A DNA stretch of 64,000 nucleotides from an uncultured Bacteroidales bacterium (GTDB lineage Bacteria > Bacteroidota > Bacteroidia > Bacteroidales > Bacteroidaceae). Position numbers and translations under genes: made by a program. A model generated the notes under the pieces. That model did not search any database. It was not told the DNA's origin and saw only the letters and a list, made by a program, of their open reading frames with translations. The stretch's first letter is position 1. Each line of letters starts with the position of its first letter. Below, one piece after another: positions 32,511-42,900 of the stretch. The stretch covers positions 1 to 64,000 of the forward strand of contig CADCAG010000010.1 of NCBI GenBank assembly GCA_902799355.1, read 5' to 3'.

Positions 32511-34745
32511 CTATTGTTTCAGTTCAAAAGAACATTTGCCTGTAAGGGAATCAGAGGCAGTACCTATGAGTGCCTCAAACTGTCCAGGCTCAGCAGTCCA
32601 CTGACCTTTCACCTCGTCATAGAAGCTCAGCGCATCATAACCGATGGTCAGCGTGACATCACGGCTCTCGCCAGGCTGGAGGAACACCTTTTGGAAGGCC
32701 TTGAGTTCCTTGACAGGACGATCTACCGAGGCTTTCTTGTCGCTGACATAAAGCTGTACGGTCTCTGCACCAGCACGAAGTCCCGTATTGGTGACGTTGA
32801 CGGTAAAGGAAATCTTTTCGTCAGCAGTCAACTGCTTCTTATCGGCTACAGGCTTACCTAATTTAAAGGTGGTATAGCTGAGTCCATGACCAAAGGCGAA
32901 CAGCGGACGGATCTTCTGTTTGTCTGCCCAGCGATAGCCTACATAGATGCCTTCCTTGTACTCCTCATCAATGATCTTGTAGTCGTCACGCCATGTGCCA
33001 GGAAAAGCTTTCAAGGCGTGTGCGCCACAGTCGTCCAGACGCTGATACCAGGTGTAAGGCAGCTTACCAGAAGGATTAACATCGCCAAAAAGCACATCGG
33101 CAATGGCATTACCTGCCTCAGAGCCGAGGAACCATGCCTGCAAGATGGCAGGCACCTTGTTGGCAAACGGCATAGCAACAGCATTACCACTGATGTTGAC
33201 ATACACCAGACGGGGATTGACAGCCAGGAGTGCCTCGATGAGTTCGTTCTGACCATAGGGCAACTCGTACTGCTTACGGTCGTGCCCCTCACAATCCTGG
33301 TAGTCGCTTTTGTTCAGTCCTCCGAAGAAAATGACAACATCAGCCTGCTTGGCCTTCTCCACAGCCTCAGCAGTCAGTTCAGCCTGTGAACGGGTCTCAC
33401 GAAGGCTACGACCAGCAGTCACACCGTCGAAACTCTGGATGGTGTCACCCACATAGCCACGAGCGTAGTCGATGGTAGAGGTCTGACGGCCGAGGGCTGA
33501 TGTCAGACCATCGAGGGGCAGAATCTCGTGCTGTACTTTCAGCGACGACGAGCCACCGCCCACAGTCATCATCTTGATAGCATTCTCGCCAACGACCAGG
33601 ATGCGCTGCTGCTTCGACTTGTCCAGTGGCAACAGGTTCTTCTCATTCTTCAGCAGTACGATACCTTCCTGTGCTATCTTTCTGGCTGCATCGTAGTGAG
33701 CCTCAGAACAGAGGAAGCCATAAGGCTTGTGGCGATTCATCGTGGTGCGATAGAACAGGCGCAGCACGCGACGCACCTTTTCGTCGAGTTCCTTGGTGGT
33801 GAACTTGCCTTCCTGGATGAGCTGCTTGTAGGCTACTGCCATGTGGTAACTGTCGTAGGCATTGGTGCGTCCCATTGTCAGACCATCCGTCCATGTGCCA
33901 AACTCCAGGTCAAGACCGTTGGTGACAGCCTCTTCTGTATTATGACACCCACCCCAGTCGCTAATCACCACACCGTCGAAGCCCCAGTCGTGCTTCAGAA
34001 TCTTATTCAGGAGAATATCGTTATGACAGTTGTGTTGGTCTTTATAGAGGTTGTAGGCGCCCATGATAGCCCATGCCCCACCCTGCTGTACAGCAGCACG
34101 GAAGGCTGGCAGGTAAATCTCATGGAGGGCACGGTCGCTGATGATGACATTCACCTGATGGCGATATTCCTCATCATTGTTCAGCGCATAGTGCTTCACA
34201 CACGATGCCACACCCTTCGACTGCAAGCCCTGCACATAAGGCACCACCATCTGCGAGGCCAGATAAGGGTCTTCACCCATATACTCGAAGTTACGACCTC
34301 CCAGCGGTGTGCGGTTGATGTTCACGCCAGGGCCCAGAATGACACTCTTGTTACGATAGAGTGCCTCTTCGCCCAGTGACGAGCCATAGAGACTGGCCAT
34401 AGCGGGATTCCACGTAGCCGCCAGACAGGTCAGTGCAGGGAATGCCACACACGAGTCGTTGGTCTGACCAGCTTGCACCCACTCGTCCCACAGCACGTCA
34501 GGGCGTACACCATGAGGACCGTCGTCAGTCCACAGGTCAGGGAATCCGAGACGCTTCACACCAGGACTGGAGAACTTCGACTGCGCATGGATCACGGCAA
34601 TCTTCTCGTCGAGTGTCATCCGACTGAGTGCATCGTCGATACGCTGCTCCACAGGTACCGTCTCATCGAGGTACTTGGGCAGTTGCTGAGCCTGTGCGCT
34701 GGCAGTGACCATCAGTGTTATGATTATACTTTGAACTTTCAGCAT
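32511..34745 (-). CDS. Glycoside hydrolase family 3 beta-glucosidase
   Basis: A 744-residue exported enzyme. I take the ATG at 34745 (MLKVQSIIITLMVTASAQAQ, a signal peptide); the frame extends 3 codons further only through TTG. Domains: GH3 N-terminal barrel with FPDLWTDDGPHGVR, SCVKHYALNN and the nucleophile Asp in VVISDWGG (near residue 262), the GH3 C-terminal domain, and a fibronectin III-like domain at the end. It would release glucose from oligosaccharides produced by the neighbouring GH16 enzyme. It is the last enzyme gene of the sus-type locus. Confidence 0.95.
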   Translation of the reverse strand: MLKVQSIIITLMVTASAQAQQLPKYLDETVPVEQRIDDALSRMTLDEKIAVIHAQSKFSSPGVKRLGFPDLWTDDGPHGVRPDVLWDEWVQAGQTNDSCVAFPALTCLAATWNPAMASLYGSSLGEEALYRNKSVILGPGVNINRTPLGGRNFEYMGEDPYLASQMVVPYVQGLQSKGVASCVKHYALNNDEEYRHQVNVIISDRALHEIYLPAFRAAVQQGGAWAIMGAYNLYKDQHNCHNDILLNKILKHDWGFDGVVISDWGGCHNTEEAVTNGLDLEFGTWTDGLTMGRTNAYDSYHMAVAYKQLIQEGKFTTKELDEKVRRVLRLFYRTTMNRHKPYGFLCSEAHYDAARKIAQEGIVLLKNEKNLLPLDKSKQQRILVVGENAIKMMTVGGGSSSLKVQHEILPLDGLTSALGRQTSTIDYARGYVGDTIQSFDGVTAGRSLRETRSQAELTAEAVEKAKQADVVIFFGGLNKSDYQDCEGHDRKQYELPYGQNELIEALLAVNPRLVYVNISGNAVAMPFANKVPAILQAWFLGSEAGNAIADVLFGDVNPSGKLPYTWYQRLDDCGAHALKAFPGTWRDDYKIIDEEYKEGIYVGYRWADKQKIRPLFAFGHGLSYTTFKLGKPVADKKQLTADEKISFTVNVTNTGLRAGAETVQLYVSDKKASVDRPVKELKAFQKVFLQPGESRDVTLTIGYDALSFYDEVKGQWTAEPGQFEALIGTASDSLTGKCSFELKQ

Positions 34746-34769
34746 TAAAAACAATGTATTATTTATTCT

Positions 34770-35882
34770 TTAATTCTTCTGGAACACACGTACATAGTCT
34801 ACCTCCATCGTGGTGGGAAGTGCCGACTCGTCAACACCCTGGGAACCACCCCAGTCGCCACCCCATGCGAGGTTGAAGATGACGTAGAAAGGATCGTCAT
34901 AAGGCCAGTCGTCACGGCCCTTGCCCGTATTGTCGTAAGAGAGCTGTACCTGACCATCCACATAGGTGGTAATGTTGTCGGCAGTCCACAGGATGGCATA
35001 GGTATGGAAATCATCCTCTGCACCCTCGCACAGCATCTCGTGGGTCACCTGAGTGCCCTGGGTATGAACGTGGGCAGTGGCATGCAGGCTCGACGACACA
35101 TAGTTGGGGTGATAGCCCACCTCTTCCATGATATCTATCTCACCATCGGCAGGCCATGAGCGGAAGTTGACAGGCATCATCCAGAAGGCAGGCCATGTGC
35201 CCTTACCCTTTGGCAGTTTGATGCTGGCCTCAATATAGCCATACGTCCAACCCTCACGGACCTTGGCATAGACACGACCTGAATAGACCTTGCCGTTCTC
35301 CTTCAAGGCAGTGATGCGCAGCTTACCGTTGCGTACCTCCGTCACCTTTGCACCCTGGGGAGTCGTGTGGTTGACATAGTTCTGCAACTCGTGGTTCACC
35401 CAACCGCTATTCTGCACCTCATGGGTCCAGTCGGAGGCATTCAACTCAGAACCGCTGTTAAACTCATCGTGCCAGACGAGCTTATATCCTTCGGGAGCAT
35501 TAGAGTCGATCGATGCTTCTTGAGAGACTGCGATGCTCTTACGGCTGTTGCCAGACATGATGACTACAGCACCAGTACGCTCATAAGAAGTAGGATTGTC
35601 TTCCACCGTAATGGTGACGGTACCACTGGAGCTGTTGGTATTCTCGTAGTCTACCTTGATGAAGTTGTCCGTAGCATAGGCACCCCACTCTTTGGCTGTT
35701 GTGGTGACATTGACGGTAACAGTGCCACCATCTTCTGGCACAGCGAATGTCTCTTGCGAGATGGTGATGGCGGCATCAGGAGCCGCCCCACCATCATAGT
35801 AACTGTATTTGTCGCTCTCTGCACATCCCATGAGGGCTACAACAAATGAGAGCATCATTGTATTTAACATATTCTTTTTCAT
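34770..35882 (-). CDS. Surface lipoprotein endo-beta-glucanase, BACON-GH16
   Basis: A 370-residue lipoprotein. The ATG at 35882 gives a signal peptide with lipobox (VVALMGC). Residues about 36-118 are a BACON domain (ITISQETFAVPEDGGTVTVN...ISVSQE-like ends), which spaces the enzyme from the membrane. The GH16 domain runs from about 130 (YKLVWHDEFNSG) with the catalytic motif GEIDIMEEVG (both Glu) around 246-255 and a C-terminal VDYVRVFQ strand. Predicted activity: endo-cleavage of beta-1,3 or mixed-linkage glucan at the cell surface. It follows the glycan-binding lipoprotein gene by 13 nt. Confidence 0.95.
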   Translation of the reverse strand: MKKNMLNTMMLSFVVALMGCAESDKYSYYDGGAAPDAAITISQETFAVPEDGGTVTVNVTTTAKEWGAYATDNFIKVDYENTNSSSGTVTITVEDNPTSYERTGAVVIMSGNSRKSIAVSQEASIDSNAPEGYKLVWHDEFNSGSELNASDWTHEVQNSGWVNHELQNYVNHTTPQGAKVTEVRNGKLRITALKENGKVYSGRVYAKVREGWTYGYIEASIKLPKGKGTWPAFWMMPVNFRSWPADGEIDIMEEVGYHPNYVSSSLHATAHVHTQGTQVTHEMLCEGAEDDFHTYAILWTADNITTYVDGQVQLSYDNTGKGRDDWPYDDPFYVIFNLAWGGDWGGSQGVDESALPTTMEVDYVRVFQKN

Positions 35883-35895
35883 AGTTAAAATTGTT

Positions 35896-38361
35896 CTATT
35901 CTGCTTTTTCAAAAATGATATCACTAATAACGATGTTGGTTCCGATAGGTGAACCTCCGAAATCGAAGAACAACGACAAAGCATGAGCATCGTTCTTGGG
36001 CAGTGTAACACCCTTCATCGTATAGACGAAAGGCTCGTCAGCTTTCACATCGTGACGATCGGCAAAGTAGAAGTTATCATCGTGCTTGGTACCACTGGCC
36101 TCATCTGTCTGCGTCAGCTTGATGGTAATGCCATTGCAATCCTCATCAGCCAGGATGGTGCACTGGAAGTTATAGGCATCGTTCTGCGCTGTAGCCAACT
36201 TGGTATTAATGGGGAATTGTCCCTGCCACTGGCTGCCGCCCATACCCTCAGGAATGGTCAGGCTCCATTTGTTGCCTTTGTGTTCCCATACAGGATCGCC
36301 AATCTGTGACCAGCCGTCGTTGGCAAACCACGGGGTAACACTGACAAAGTCCTGACCTTCGTCGACACCCTTCCACAGGTTGTTGGCATCGTCATAAGAG
36401 AGTTCTACAGACTCCTCAAAGTATATCTTGCTAATCTTGATATTCGTGCCGATGGGTGAACCGCCGAAGTCGAAGAACAACGACAGTGCATGAGCATCGT
36501 TCTTGGGCAGAGTAACAGCTTTGGCTTTGAATACAAATGGTACATCAGCCTTTACATCGTGGCGATCAGCGAAGAAGAAGTTGTCGTCGTGCTTGGTACC
36601 ATCAGCCTCATCTGTTTCAGTCAGTTTAATAGTTACACCATTACAATCCTGATCAGCCTCCAATACAAGGTAGACGTTGTACTTCTTATTCTTGCTTGCT
36701 GTCAGTGAGGTGTTGATGGGGAACTGGCCCTGCCACTGGCTGCCACCCATACCTTCAGGAATGGTCAGCGTCCACTCACCATTTGCGTGTTTCCATTCGG
36801 GGTCACCAATCTGTGACCAACCATCGTTGGCAAACCACGGGGTGACGCTGATGAATGCGCTACCATTCTCTACCGCATTCCAAAGGTTGGCAGATGAAGT
36901 AGCATCCCAGTCAATAGTGGGCTGGTCGGGATCGTCGCCACCTTCTGTTGGAGGTACGGTGCCGTCATCGTCAGCATGGTTCTTCAGTACGATACCCGAG
37001 ACATTGACGGTAGTATTAGCCTGACAACCACCAAAGTCGAGTACAAGCATCACCTTATTCATATCGATACCAGGCATGTCGCTCTTCCAGAAGATATAGT
37101 CCTGACCAGCCTTCAGGTCGATACGGTCAGTGAAATAGAACACGCCATCGTCGCCATCGAGCACCAGCTTCACAGTAGCTCCGTTCAGGTCCTTGTCGCT
37201 GTTGAAGACAGCAGAGAAGTCGTAGTTGTTGGCAGCACTGGTAGTGAGGTCAGTATGGAACTTCACCTGAGCCTGCCACTGGTCGGTAGTAGCCTCGGGC
37301 AGTGTGATGGTATAGTCGTTGCCACCATCCACAAAGCCTGGATCGGCAATCTGTGACCAACCTGGAGCATACCAGAACTCCATCGTCGGCGTGACACCCT
37401 TCCACATATTGAACTGGCTGTTGGGGTCGAAGCCTTCCCATTCTTTCTCACCCTCCTTGCTGGTCAGTATAAAGCGCCAGGCAATAGAGCGGTCGGGCTT
37501 ATCGTAGACAAGCACTAACTTGCTTGAAGTCAGCTGTTCTACACGGAACAAGGGGTCAGCATACTGAGCATCGCTGGAGATATAGGGGAACAGCGTGTTG
37601 GCAGACAAACGGATATAGCGCTGCTTGCTGGTATTACCCTCCTTGTCAGTCCAATCCAGTTCTTCGAAGCTCCACGTAGCAGTTTGGTCACCCAGTGCGA
37701 CGTCGACATCCTCAGAAGCACCGCCACCCCATTGGGTTTCTTTGTTGACATAGGTCATGCCATCAGCACCAGCACTGTAGGAATAGTTGCCACCTTTAAG
37801 GTTTTCAGCAGTGAAGGTAATGCGGTCGTCATAGACACCGAAGGCCTTCTTGTCGTCGGGCTGAGCAGCCCACCAGCCAGAAGCATCTGTACCAGCTTCG
37901 CCGCAACCCATGTGACCTATTTCCTTATTAGCTATGCGCCACTCCTTTCCTGTTATCAGGCGGAAATCTTTCGAGTAGTCAATCTTCGTCTCGTTGAAGG
38001 TATAGGTTTTCTTCACGCCACCCTGGCTGAAGCCGTTGCGGTTGCCCAGTTTCAGCTCAACAGTATGTGTGCCGGCCTCTGAGTTCTTGTAACCCACCTC
38101 GGGGAGCGTAGAATAAGTCGTACCATCAAGAATCCATACAGGATATGTATCAGCTTTTGCCGTGTACGAAGCCACCATCTGGTTGGTTTCCTGGTCAACA
38201 GTGATTTGGAAGTCCACACCATCAACTGTTGGTCTGCCGTTAGGGTCAGCACCGTCAAAGCTGTCGGGAGAACAGGCGGTCATGGCTGCGGCAATGCCAC
38301 AGCACATGAAACCTGCGCGTAATAATTGATATATCTTGTTCATAATATTCTGTTTTTTCAT
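35896..38361 (-). CDS. Surface glycan-binding lipoprotein with three tandem modules
   Basis: An 821-residue lipoprotein (lipobox AAMTAC) in the SusE/SusF position after susD. An N-terminal PKD-like domain and a domain with WRIANKEIGHMGCGE precede three repeats of about 165-170 residues: 318-491, 492-660 and 661-821. Each starts N-L/M-W and contains WSQIGDP-type, WQGQFPINT-type and LFFDFGG-type motifs. Modules 2 and 3 are much closer to each other than to module 1, indicating a recent duplication. Conserved Trp residues suggest each module binds a glycan. The ATG at codon 7 (MNKIYQ) is an alternative start. Confidence 0.88.
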   Translation of the reverse strand: MKKQNIMNKIYQLLRAGFMCCGIAAAMTACSPDSFDGADPNGRPTVDGVDFQITVDQETNQMVASYTAKADTYPVWILDGTTYSTLPEVGYKNSEAGTHTVELKLGNRNGFSQGGVKKTYTFNETKIDYSKDFRLITGKEWRIANKEIGHMGCGEAGTDASGWWAAQPDDKKAFGVYDDRITFTAENLKGGNYSYSAGADGMTYVNKETQWGGGASEDVDVALGDQTATWSFEELDWTDKEGNTSKQRYIRLSANTLFPYISSDAQYADPLFRVEQLTSSKLVLVYDKPDRSIAWRFILTSKEGEKEWEGFDPNSQFNMWKGVTPTMEFWYAPGWSQIADPGFVDGGNDYTITLPEATTDQWQAQVKFHTDLTTSAANNYDFSAVFNSDKDLNGATVKLVLDGDDGVFYFTDRIDLKAGQDYIFWKSDMPGIDMNKVMLVLDFGGCQANTTVNVSGIVLKNHADDDGTVPPTEGGDDPDQPTIDWDATSSANLWNAVENGSAFISVTPWFANDGWSQIGDPEWKHANGEWTLTIPEGMGGSQWQGQFPINTSLTASKNKKYNVYLVLEADQDCNGVTIKLTETDEADGTKHDDNFFFADRHDVKADVPFVFKAKAVTLPKNDAHALSLFFDFGGSPIGTNIKISKIYFEESVELSYDDANNLWKGVDEGQDFVSVTPWFANDGWSQIGDPVWEHKGNKWSLTIPEGMGGSQWQGQFPINTKLATAQNDAYNFQCTILADEDCNGITIKLTQTDEASGTKHDDNFYFADRHDVKADEPFVYTMKGVTLPKNDAHALSLFFDFGGSPIGTNIVISDIIFEKAE

Positions 38362-38370
38362 TACAATTGA

Positions 38371-39912
38371 TTAATAGTCATTCGGTTTCAGCGAAGGATC
38401 CTTGTCCAGCTCGTCTTGAGCCAATGGAATATGCTTCTTGTTAGGAGTCCATGAGTTGGTGCGATAGCCATAGATATCGGGCACGAGGACGGTGCTGGCC
38501 TTCTGTGTGGCACCGCTGATGCCTTCAGCACGTACCAGGTCAAAGTAGCGCTTGCCCTCACCGCAGAACTCCAGATGGCGCTCTGTGAAGATGTCGTCAA
38601 TGGTCACGCCGTTCAGTGCAGCAAGACCTGCACGGGCACGTACCTCGTTCACATAGCCTGCAGCCTCAGTAGCACTGCCATTGGTGCGCAACAGCAACTC
38701 AGCAGCATTCAGCAGGGTCTCTGCATAGCGGTAGATGCGCTTGTTGTTGTTATAGTTCAGGTTCTTCGAGGTTGGACAATCCTTGTTGTTATCTGACTGT
38801 GGACGATACTTGCCGTGCCAGATGTGGGTGTCCTGATAGCGCTCGGTGTAGCTGTAGCCACGAACATCCCAGCAGGTAGCCTCACGACGCAGGTCGCCTT
38901 CAGCATACATATTGTAGGTCTCGACCTTCATAGGCAGGAAGCCCCAGCCGTCGTTGCCGCCGTCCCAGCCTTCGCCGCCGCCCCAACCATTGGGTGAGCA
39001 GAGTGTGGGGAATACCGTACCACCGGCATTGAGGGCTGCTGCGCCCCAGTCGCGCTGGGCTTGGTCGTCGTTATAGTTAATCTCGAAGATGCTCTCCTGG
39101 CACCACTCGCCACTCTCCTTCCAGAGGTCTGAGAAGCTGGGATTCAAGCTGTAGTCCGGATCATTGATAATCTCCTTCATGAAGCCTAAGGCTTTCTGGA
39201 GACGGCTCTCATCATTCTGATACATCACCATCTCGGCATAGAGCATATAGGCAAAGGCCTGACTGACGCGACCAGACTCAGCATTTGTCCAACGCATGGG
39301 CAGCACGTTAGAGGCAATGATATCCTCAAGCTCTGGCAACAGCTTGTTGTAGATCTCGTCGGCTGTCAACTGCGGTGCGGTATAAGGCAGCGAGAGGTTC
39401 TCCAGATAGAAGGGCACATTGCCATAGTAGTGCCACAGTATATTATAATAGTACACGCGAAGCAGACGAGCCTGCATCTCCATCTTGTTGATGAAGTCGG
39501 AAGAGATTTTTCCTCTATTCCAACCAGCATACTTGATAGCATCGTTACAACGCTTGACACCACTGTAGAAGTCGCCCCACAGGGTTGCCAGCGTATTGTT
39601 GCCGTCGCCTTCAAAGTTAAACAGGCGGTGCCAGTGCTGGTTGTCCTGATTGTTGGAGCCACCTACCCAGAAGTCGTCACCCATGATCTCACCATCTACG
39701 GTAAGGTCGTTATAGGCTACATTGTCCCAGTCGGGCCAGTGCAGAGGCGCATAGGCAGAGGTCAGTGCCTCGTTGAGCGTCTCTTCGTTTGTATAGTATT
39801 CTTCCAGAGGCTCACCTGTCGGATTCTTCACCTCCAAGAAATCGTCGCTGCAGGAAGCCAGTGCGAAGGCAACAGCGCAGAAACCTGCTATGATTGAATT
39901 ATGCTTATTCAT
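38371..39912 (-). CDS. susD-like: SusD/RagB-type glycan-binding lipoprotein
   Basis: A 513-residue outer-membrane lipoprotein (lipobox FALASC). It has the SusD family pattern: FLEVKNPTGEPLEEYYTNEE near the start, YADAL-type helices (AYAPLHWPDW), a C-terminal RYAETLLNAAELL, NEVRARAGL and FTERHLEFCGEGKRYFDLVR. It caps the SusC transporter and helps capture oligosaccharides. It lies 20 nt after susC and 10 nt before the glycan-binding lipoprotein gene, all cotranscribed. Confidence 0.96.
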   Translation of the reverse strand: MNKHNSIIAGFCAVAFALASCSDDFLEVKNPTGEPLEEYYTNEETLNEALTSAYAPLHWPDWDNVAYNDLTVDGEIMGDDFWVGGSNNQDNQHWHRLFNFEGDGNNTLATLWGDFYSGVKRCNDAIKYAGWNRGKISSDFINKMEMQARLLRVYYYNILWHYYGNVPFYLENLSLPYTAPQLTADEIYNKLLPELEDIIASNVLPMRWTNAESGRVSQAFAYMLYAEMVMYQNDESRLQKALGFMKEIINDPDYSLNPSFSDLWKESGEWCQESIFEINYNDDQAQRDWGAAALNAGGTVFPTLCSPNGWGGGEGWDGGNDGWGFLPMKVETYNMYAEGDLRREATCWDVRGYSYTERYQDTHIWHGKYRPQSDNNKDCPTSKNLNYNNNKRIYRYAETLLNAAELLLRTNGSATEAAGYVNEVRARAGLAALNGVTIDDIFTERHLEFCGEGKRYFDLVRAEGISGATQKASTVLVPDIYGYRTNSWTPNKKHIPLAQDELDKDPSLKPNDY

Positions 39913-39932
39913 ATTGTAATTCCTTTATATTA

Positions 39933-42900
39933 TTAGAGTGAAACGTTGAAACCGACAGTCCATGTGCGAGCCTGCGGATAAACACCATAGTCAACACCGA
40001 GAGAAGTTGAACCAGAACCGATTTCTGGGTCGAAGCCCCAGTACTTGGTCCATGTAATCAGGTTCTCTGCGCGTACATAAAAACGCAGACGGCTGATGTT
40101 AATCTTCTGAGTGAGGTTGCGGGGCAACGTGTAGCCCAGCGTGATATTCTTCAGACGCAGGTAGCTGCCGTCCTGAATATACATGTCACTGCAAACCCAG
40201 TTTTCTGACTTACCCAGTGTAGGAACGGTGTTCGAAGTACCCTCACCCGTCCAGCGCTGGAGCACCCAAGTAGGATAGTTTCCTGATGCCACATCCTGAC
40301 GGTAGGTAGCATCGAAGACATCGGCACCAGTGACACCCTGGAAGAATACGCTCAGGTCGAAGCCCTTCCATGCTGCATCAAAGTTCAGACCGAATGTCCA
40401 GTCGGGCACACCGTTACCGATGTTGGTACGATCGTCTGAAGTAATCTTGCCATCACCATTCACGTCGACGAAACGGAAGTCACCAGGTTCAGAAGTCGTG
40501 CCATACTGTGCATTGTAAGCATCAGCCTCAGCCTTGTTCTGCAGGATGCCATTGGTCTTGTAGCCATAGAAGAAGGGGAAAGGCTGTCCGTTCTCAGCAC
40601 GTGTACCACCGTCGTTGAACTGGCTGATGCCGAAATTCAGGAAGCCCGTGTCGTTACCCAGGTTCTTCAACTCGTTCTTCAGATAAGAGGCATTACCCTT
40701 AATGGCAAACTGTGCGTCAGCAATATTCCACTTGTAGCCGAGTTCAAACTCAACACCCTTGTTTTCCATGTCACCGACGTTAGCCAAAGGACGAGCCTCA
40801 CCAACGTAGCTGGGAATAGGCATCTCGATAATCATACCATTGGTCTTCTTGACAAAGTAGTCAACAGAGAATGTCAGCTTGTTGTAGAAGAAGCCGAGGT
40901 CAAGACCGATGTTGGTCTGCTCACTCTCCTCCCACTTCAGGTCTTCATTAGCCAAACGGTTCGCTTTGGAGCCATAGATCATCGAAGCGGGCTGTCCGAA
41001 ATAGTAGTTGCTGCTGGCACCTGACGTGGTCAGCGTGGTATAGGCGAAGTCGCCGATATTATCGTTACCATTCTTACCCCAGCTGAAGCGTACCTTCAAG
41101 TTGTTCAGCCAGTTGTTGGTGCTCTTCATGAAGTTCTCGTTCATCACGTTCCATCCCAGAGAGAATGAGGGGAAGGTGCCATACTTATTGTTGGCACCAA
41201 AGCGGCTTGAACCGTCACGACGGATGGTGAACTGTGCCATATAGCGCTCGTCGTAGTTGTAGCTGAGACGGGCAAAGAGAGATGACAGGTGGTGCTCCAC
41301 ATAAGGACCACCCCAGGCACCTACCAGACTCTTGGCACCGGTAATCTTGCCATCAGCATCCGTTGAGAGTTCCAGGTCACCGCCAGTGGTATAGTTGAGG
41401 CTGGGCTTGCTGGTATTGACGAGGTTCCAGTGAGAACCACCGAGTTCAGTACCCTTTGTCTTCAAGGCACTCTGACCCAGCACAACACCGATGGTGTGCT
41501 TACCGAAAATCTTGTCGTAGGTCAGCGTATTCTCTATCTGCCATGAATTGTTGTCACCCTTGTAAGAGGTTGCTGAGGTGTGGTCAGAATTATTGTTACC
41601 TGAGAGGTAGAATTTCTCCAAAGTAGCAGCGTCGTAGCCCCAGAAAGAGAGTTCAGCACTATAAGAGAAGTGATACTTCAGCTCATCCCACAGCTGCAGG
41701 TCGATAGAGAACTTCGGCATGAACTTATGACTCCAGTTCTTCGAGGGATTACGCTGCATCATTGCAATGGGGTTGTTCTGCTCCTGATAGCTACCAATAA
41801 AGCCAGGAATCGTATAAGGATTACCGAAACGGTCACGATAGAGGTCGTAAGCGTTGTATCTGTCAATCATGTCCTGACCCTTCTGACCCTTCAGTGTGAC
41901 GGGCAGCGTAGGAGCCAGGTAGAGGGCTGAGCCAAGGGGCGAACCCCATGTAGAGTTGGCATCGATACCCGTATTGTGTACGCGCATATAAGAAATGTTA
42001 GCGCTGACATCCAACTTGTTCAGGAAGCTACGCTCCTTGCTGGCATCGAAGAGGTTGAACTGATTGTTCGAGCGAATGGTCAGACGGTCATAGTTTGACT
42101 GGCCATAGTTACCACCAATGATACCTTCCTGTGAGATATAACCCAGCGAGAGGTAGTAGTTGACTTTCTCTGACGCACCGCTGATGCTCAAGTCGTGCTG
42201 CTGGATGGGGGCATTGTCGTTGAACAGCAGGTCCTGCCAGTTGGTACCAAAGCCCTTGATGGCCTCACCATTGGCATCGACGAGGTTGTAGGGATCGTTG
42301 TAGAGCGGAGCCATACCGTTCTGCACATAGCGCTCGTTCTGCAGGATGGCATAGTCGGTAGCTCCTGTCACGTCGCGCTTCTTCCATGCACTCTGCCAAC
42401 CATAAGAGAAGTTGTAGTTGATAGAGGCCTTGCCCAACTTACCCTTCTTGGTAGTCACGAGGATGACGCCATTGGCAGCACGGGCACCATAGATGGCTCC
42501 AGAGGCAGCATCTTTCAGTACCTCGATACTCTCGATGTCGCCAGGGTTCACACTCTCCATACCATTCTGGTCGGTGGGCATGCCGTCAATGATATACAGG
42601 GGCTCTGAGTTGTTGATGGTACCGATACCACGGATGCGAATCATCGACTTAGAACCGGGCTGACCAGACGAAGAAGTGACATTGACACCTGCGGCCAGAC
42701 CTTTCAGGGCATCCTCGGCACGCAGACGGGTCTTACCCTCCAGATCTTCAGCGCTCACCTTGGCAATAGAGGCGGTAACGACACTCTTCTTCTGAACGCC
42801 ATAACCAATGACGACGACGTCCTGCAGTGTCTGAGTGTCTTCCTTTATGGTCACCTTCATATCGTTGACGGCTTTCACCTCCTGGGTGATGTAGCCTACA

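Noticed and set aside
33528..34379. A 283-codon plus-strand frame opposite the GH3 gene
   Set aside because: Antisense shadow without recognizable protein features.
35883..36011. N-terminal extension of the GH16 lipoprotein into the preceding gene
   Set aside because: It overlaps the end of the glycan-binding protein gene and would bury the lipoprotein signal peptide that starts at 35882.
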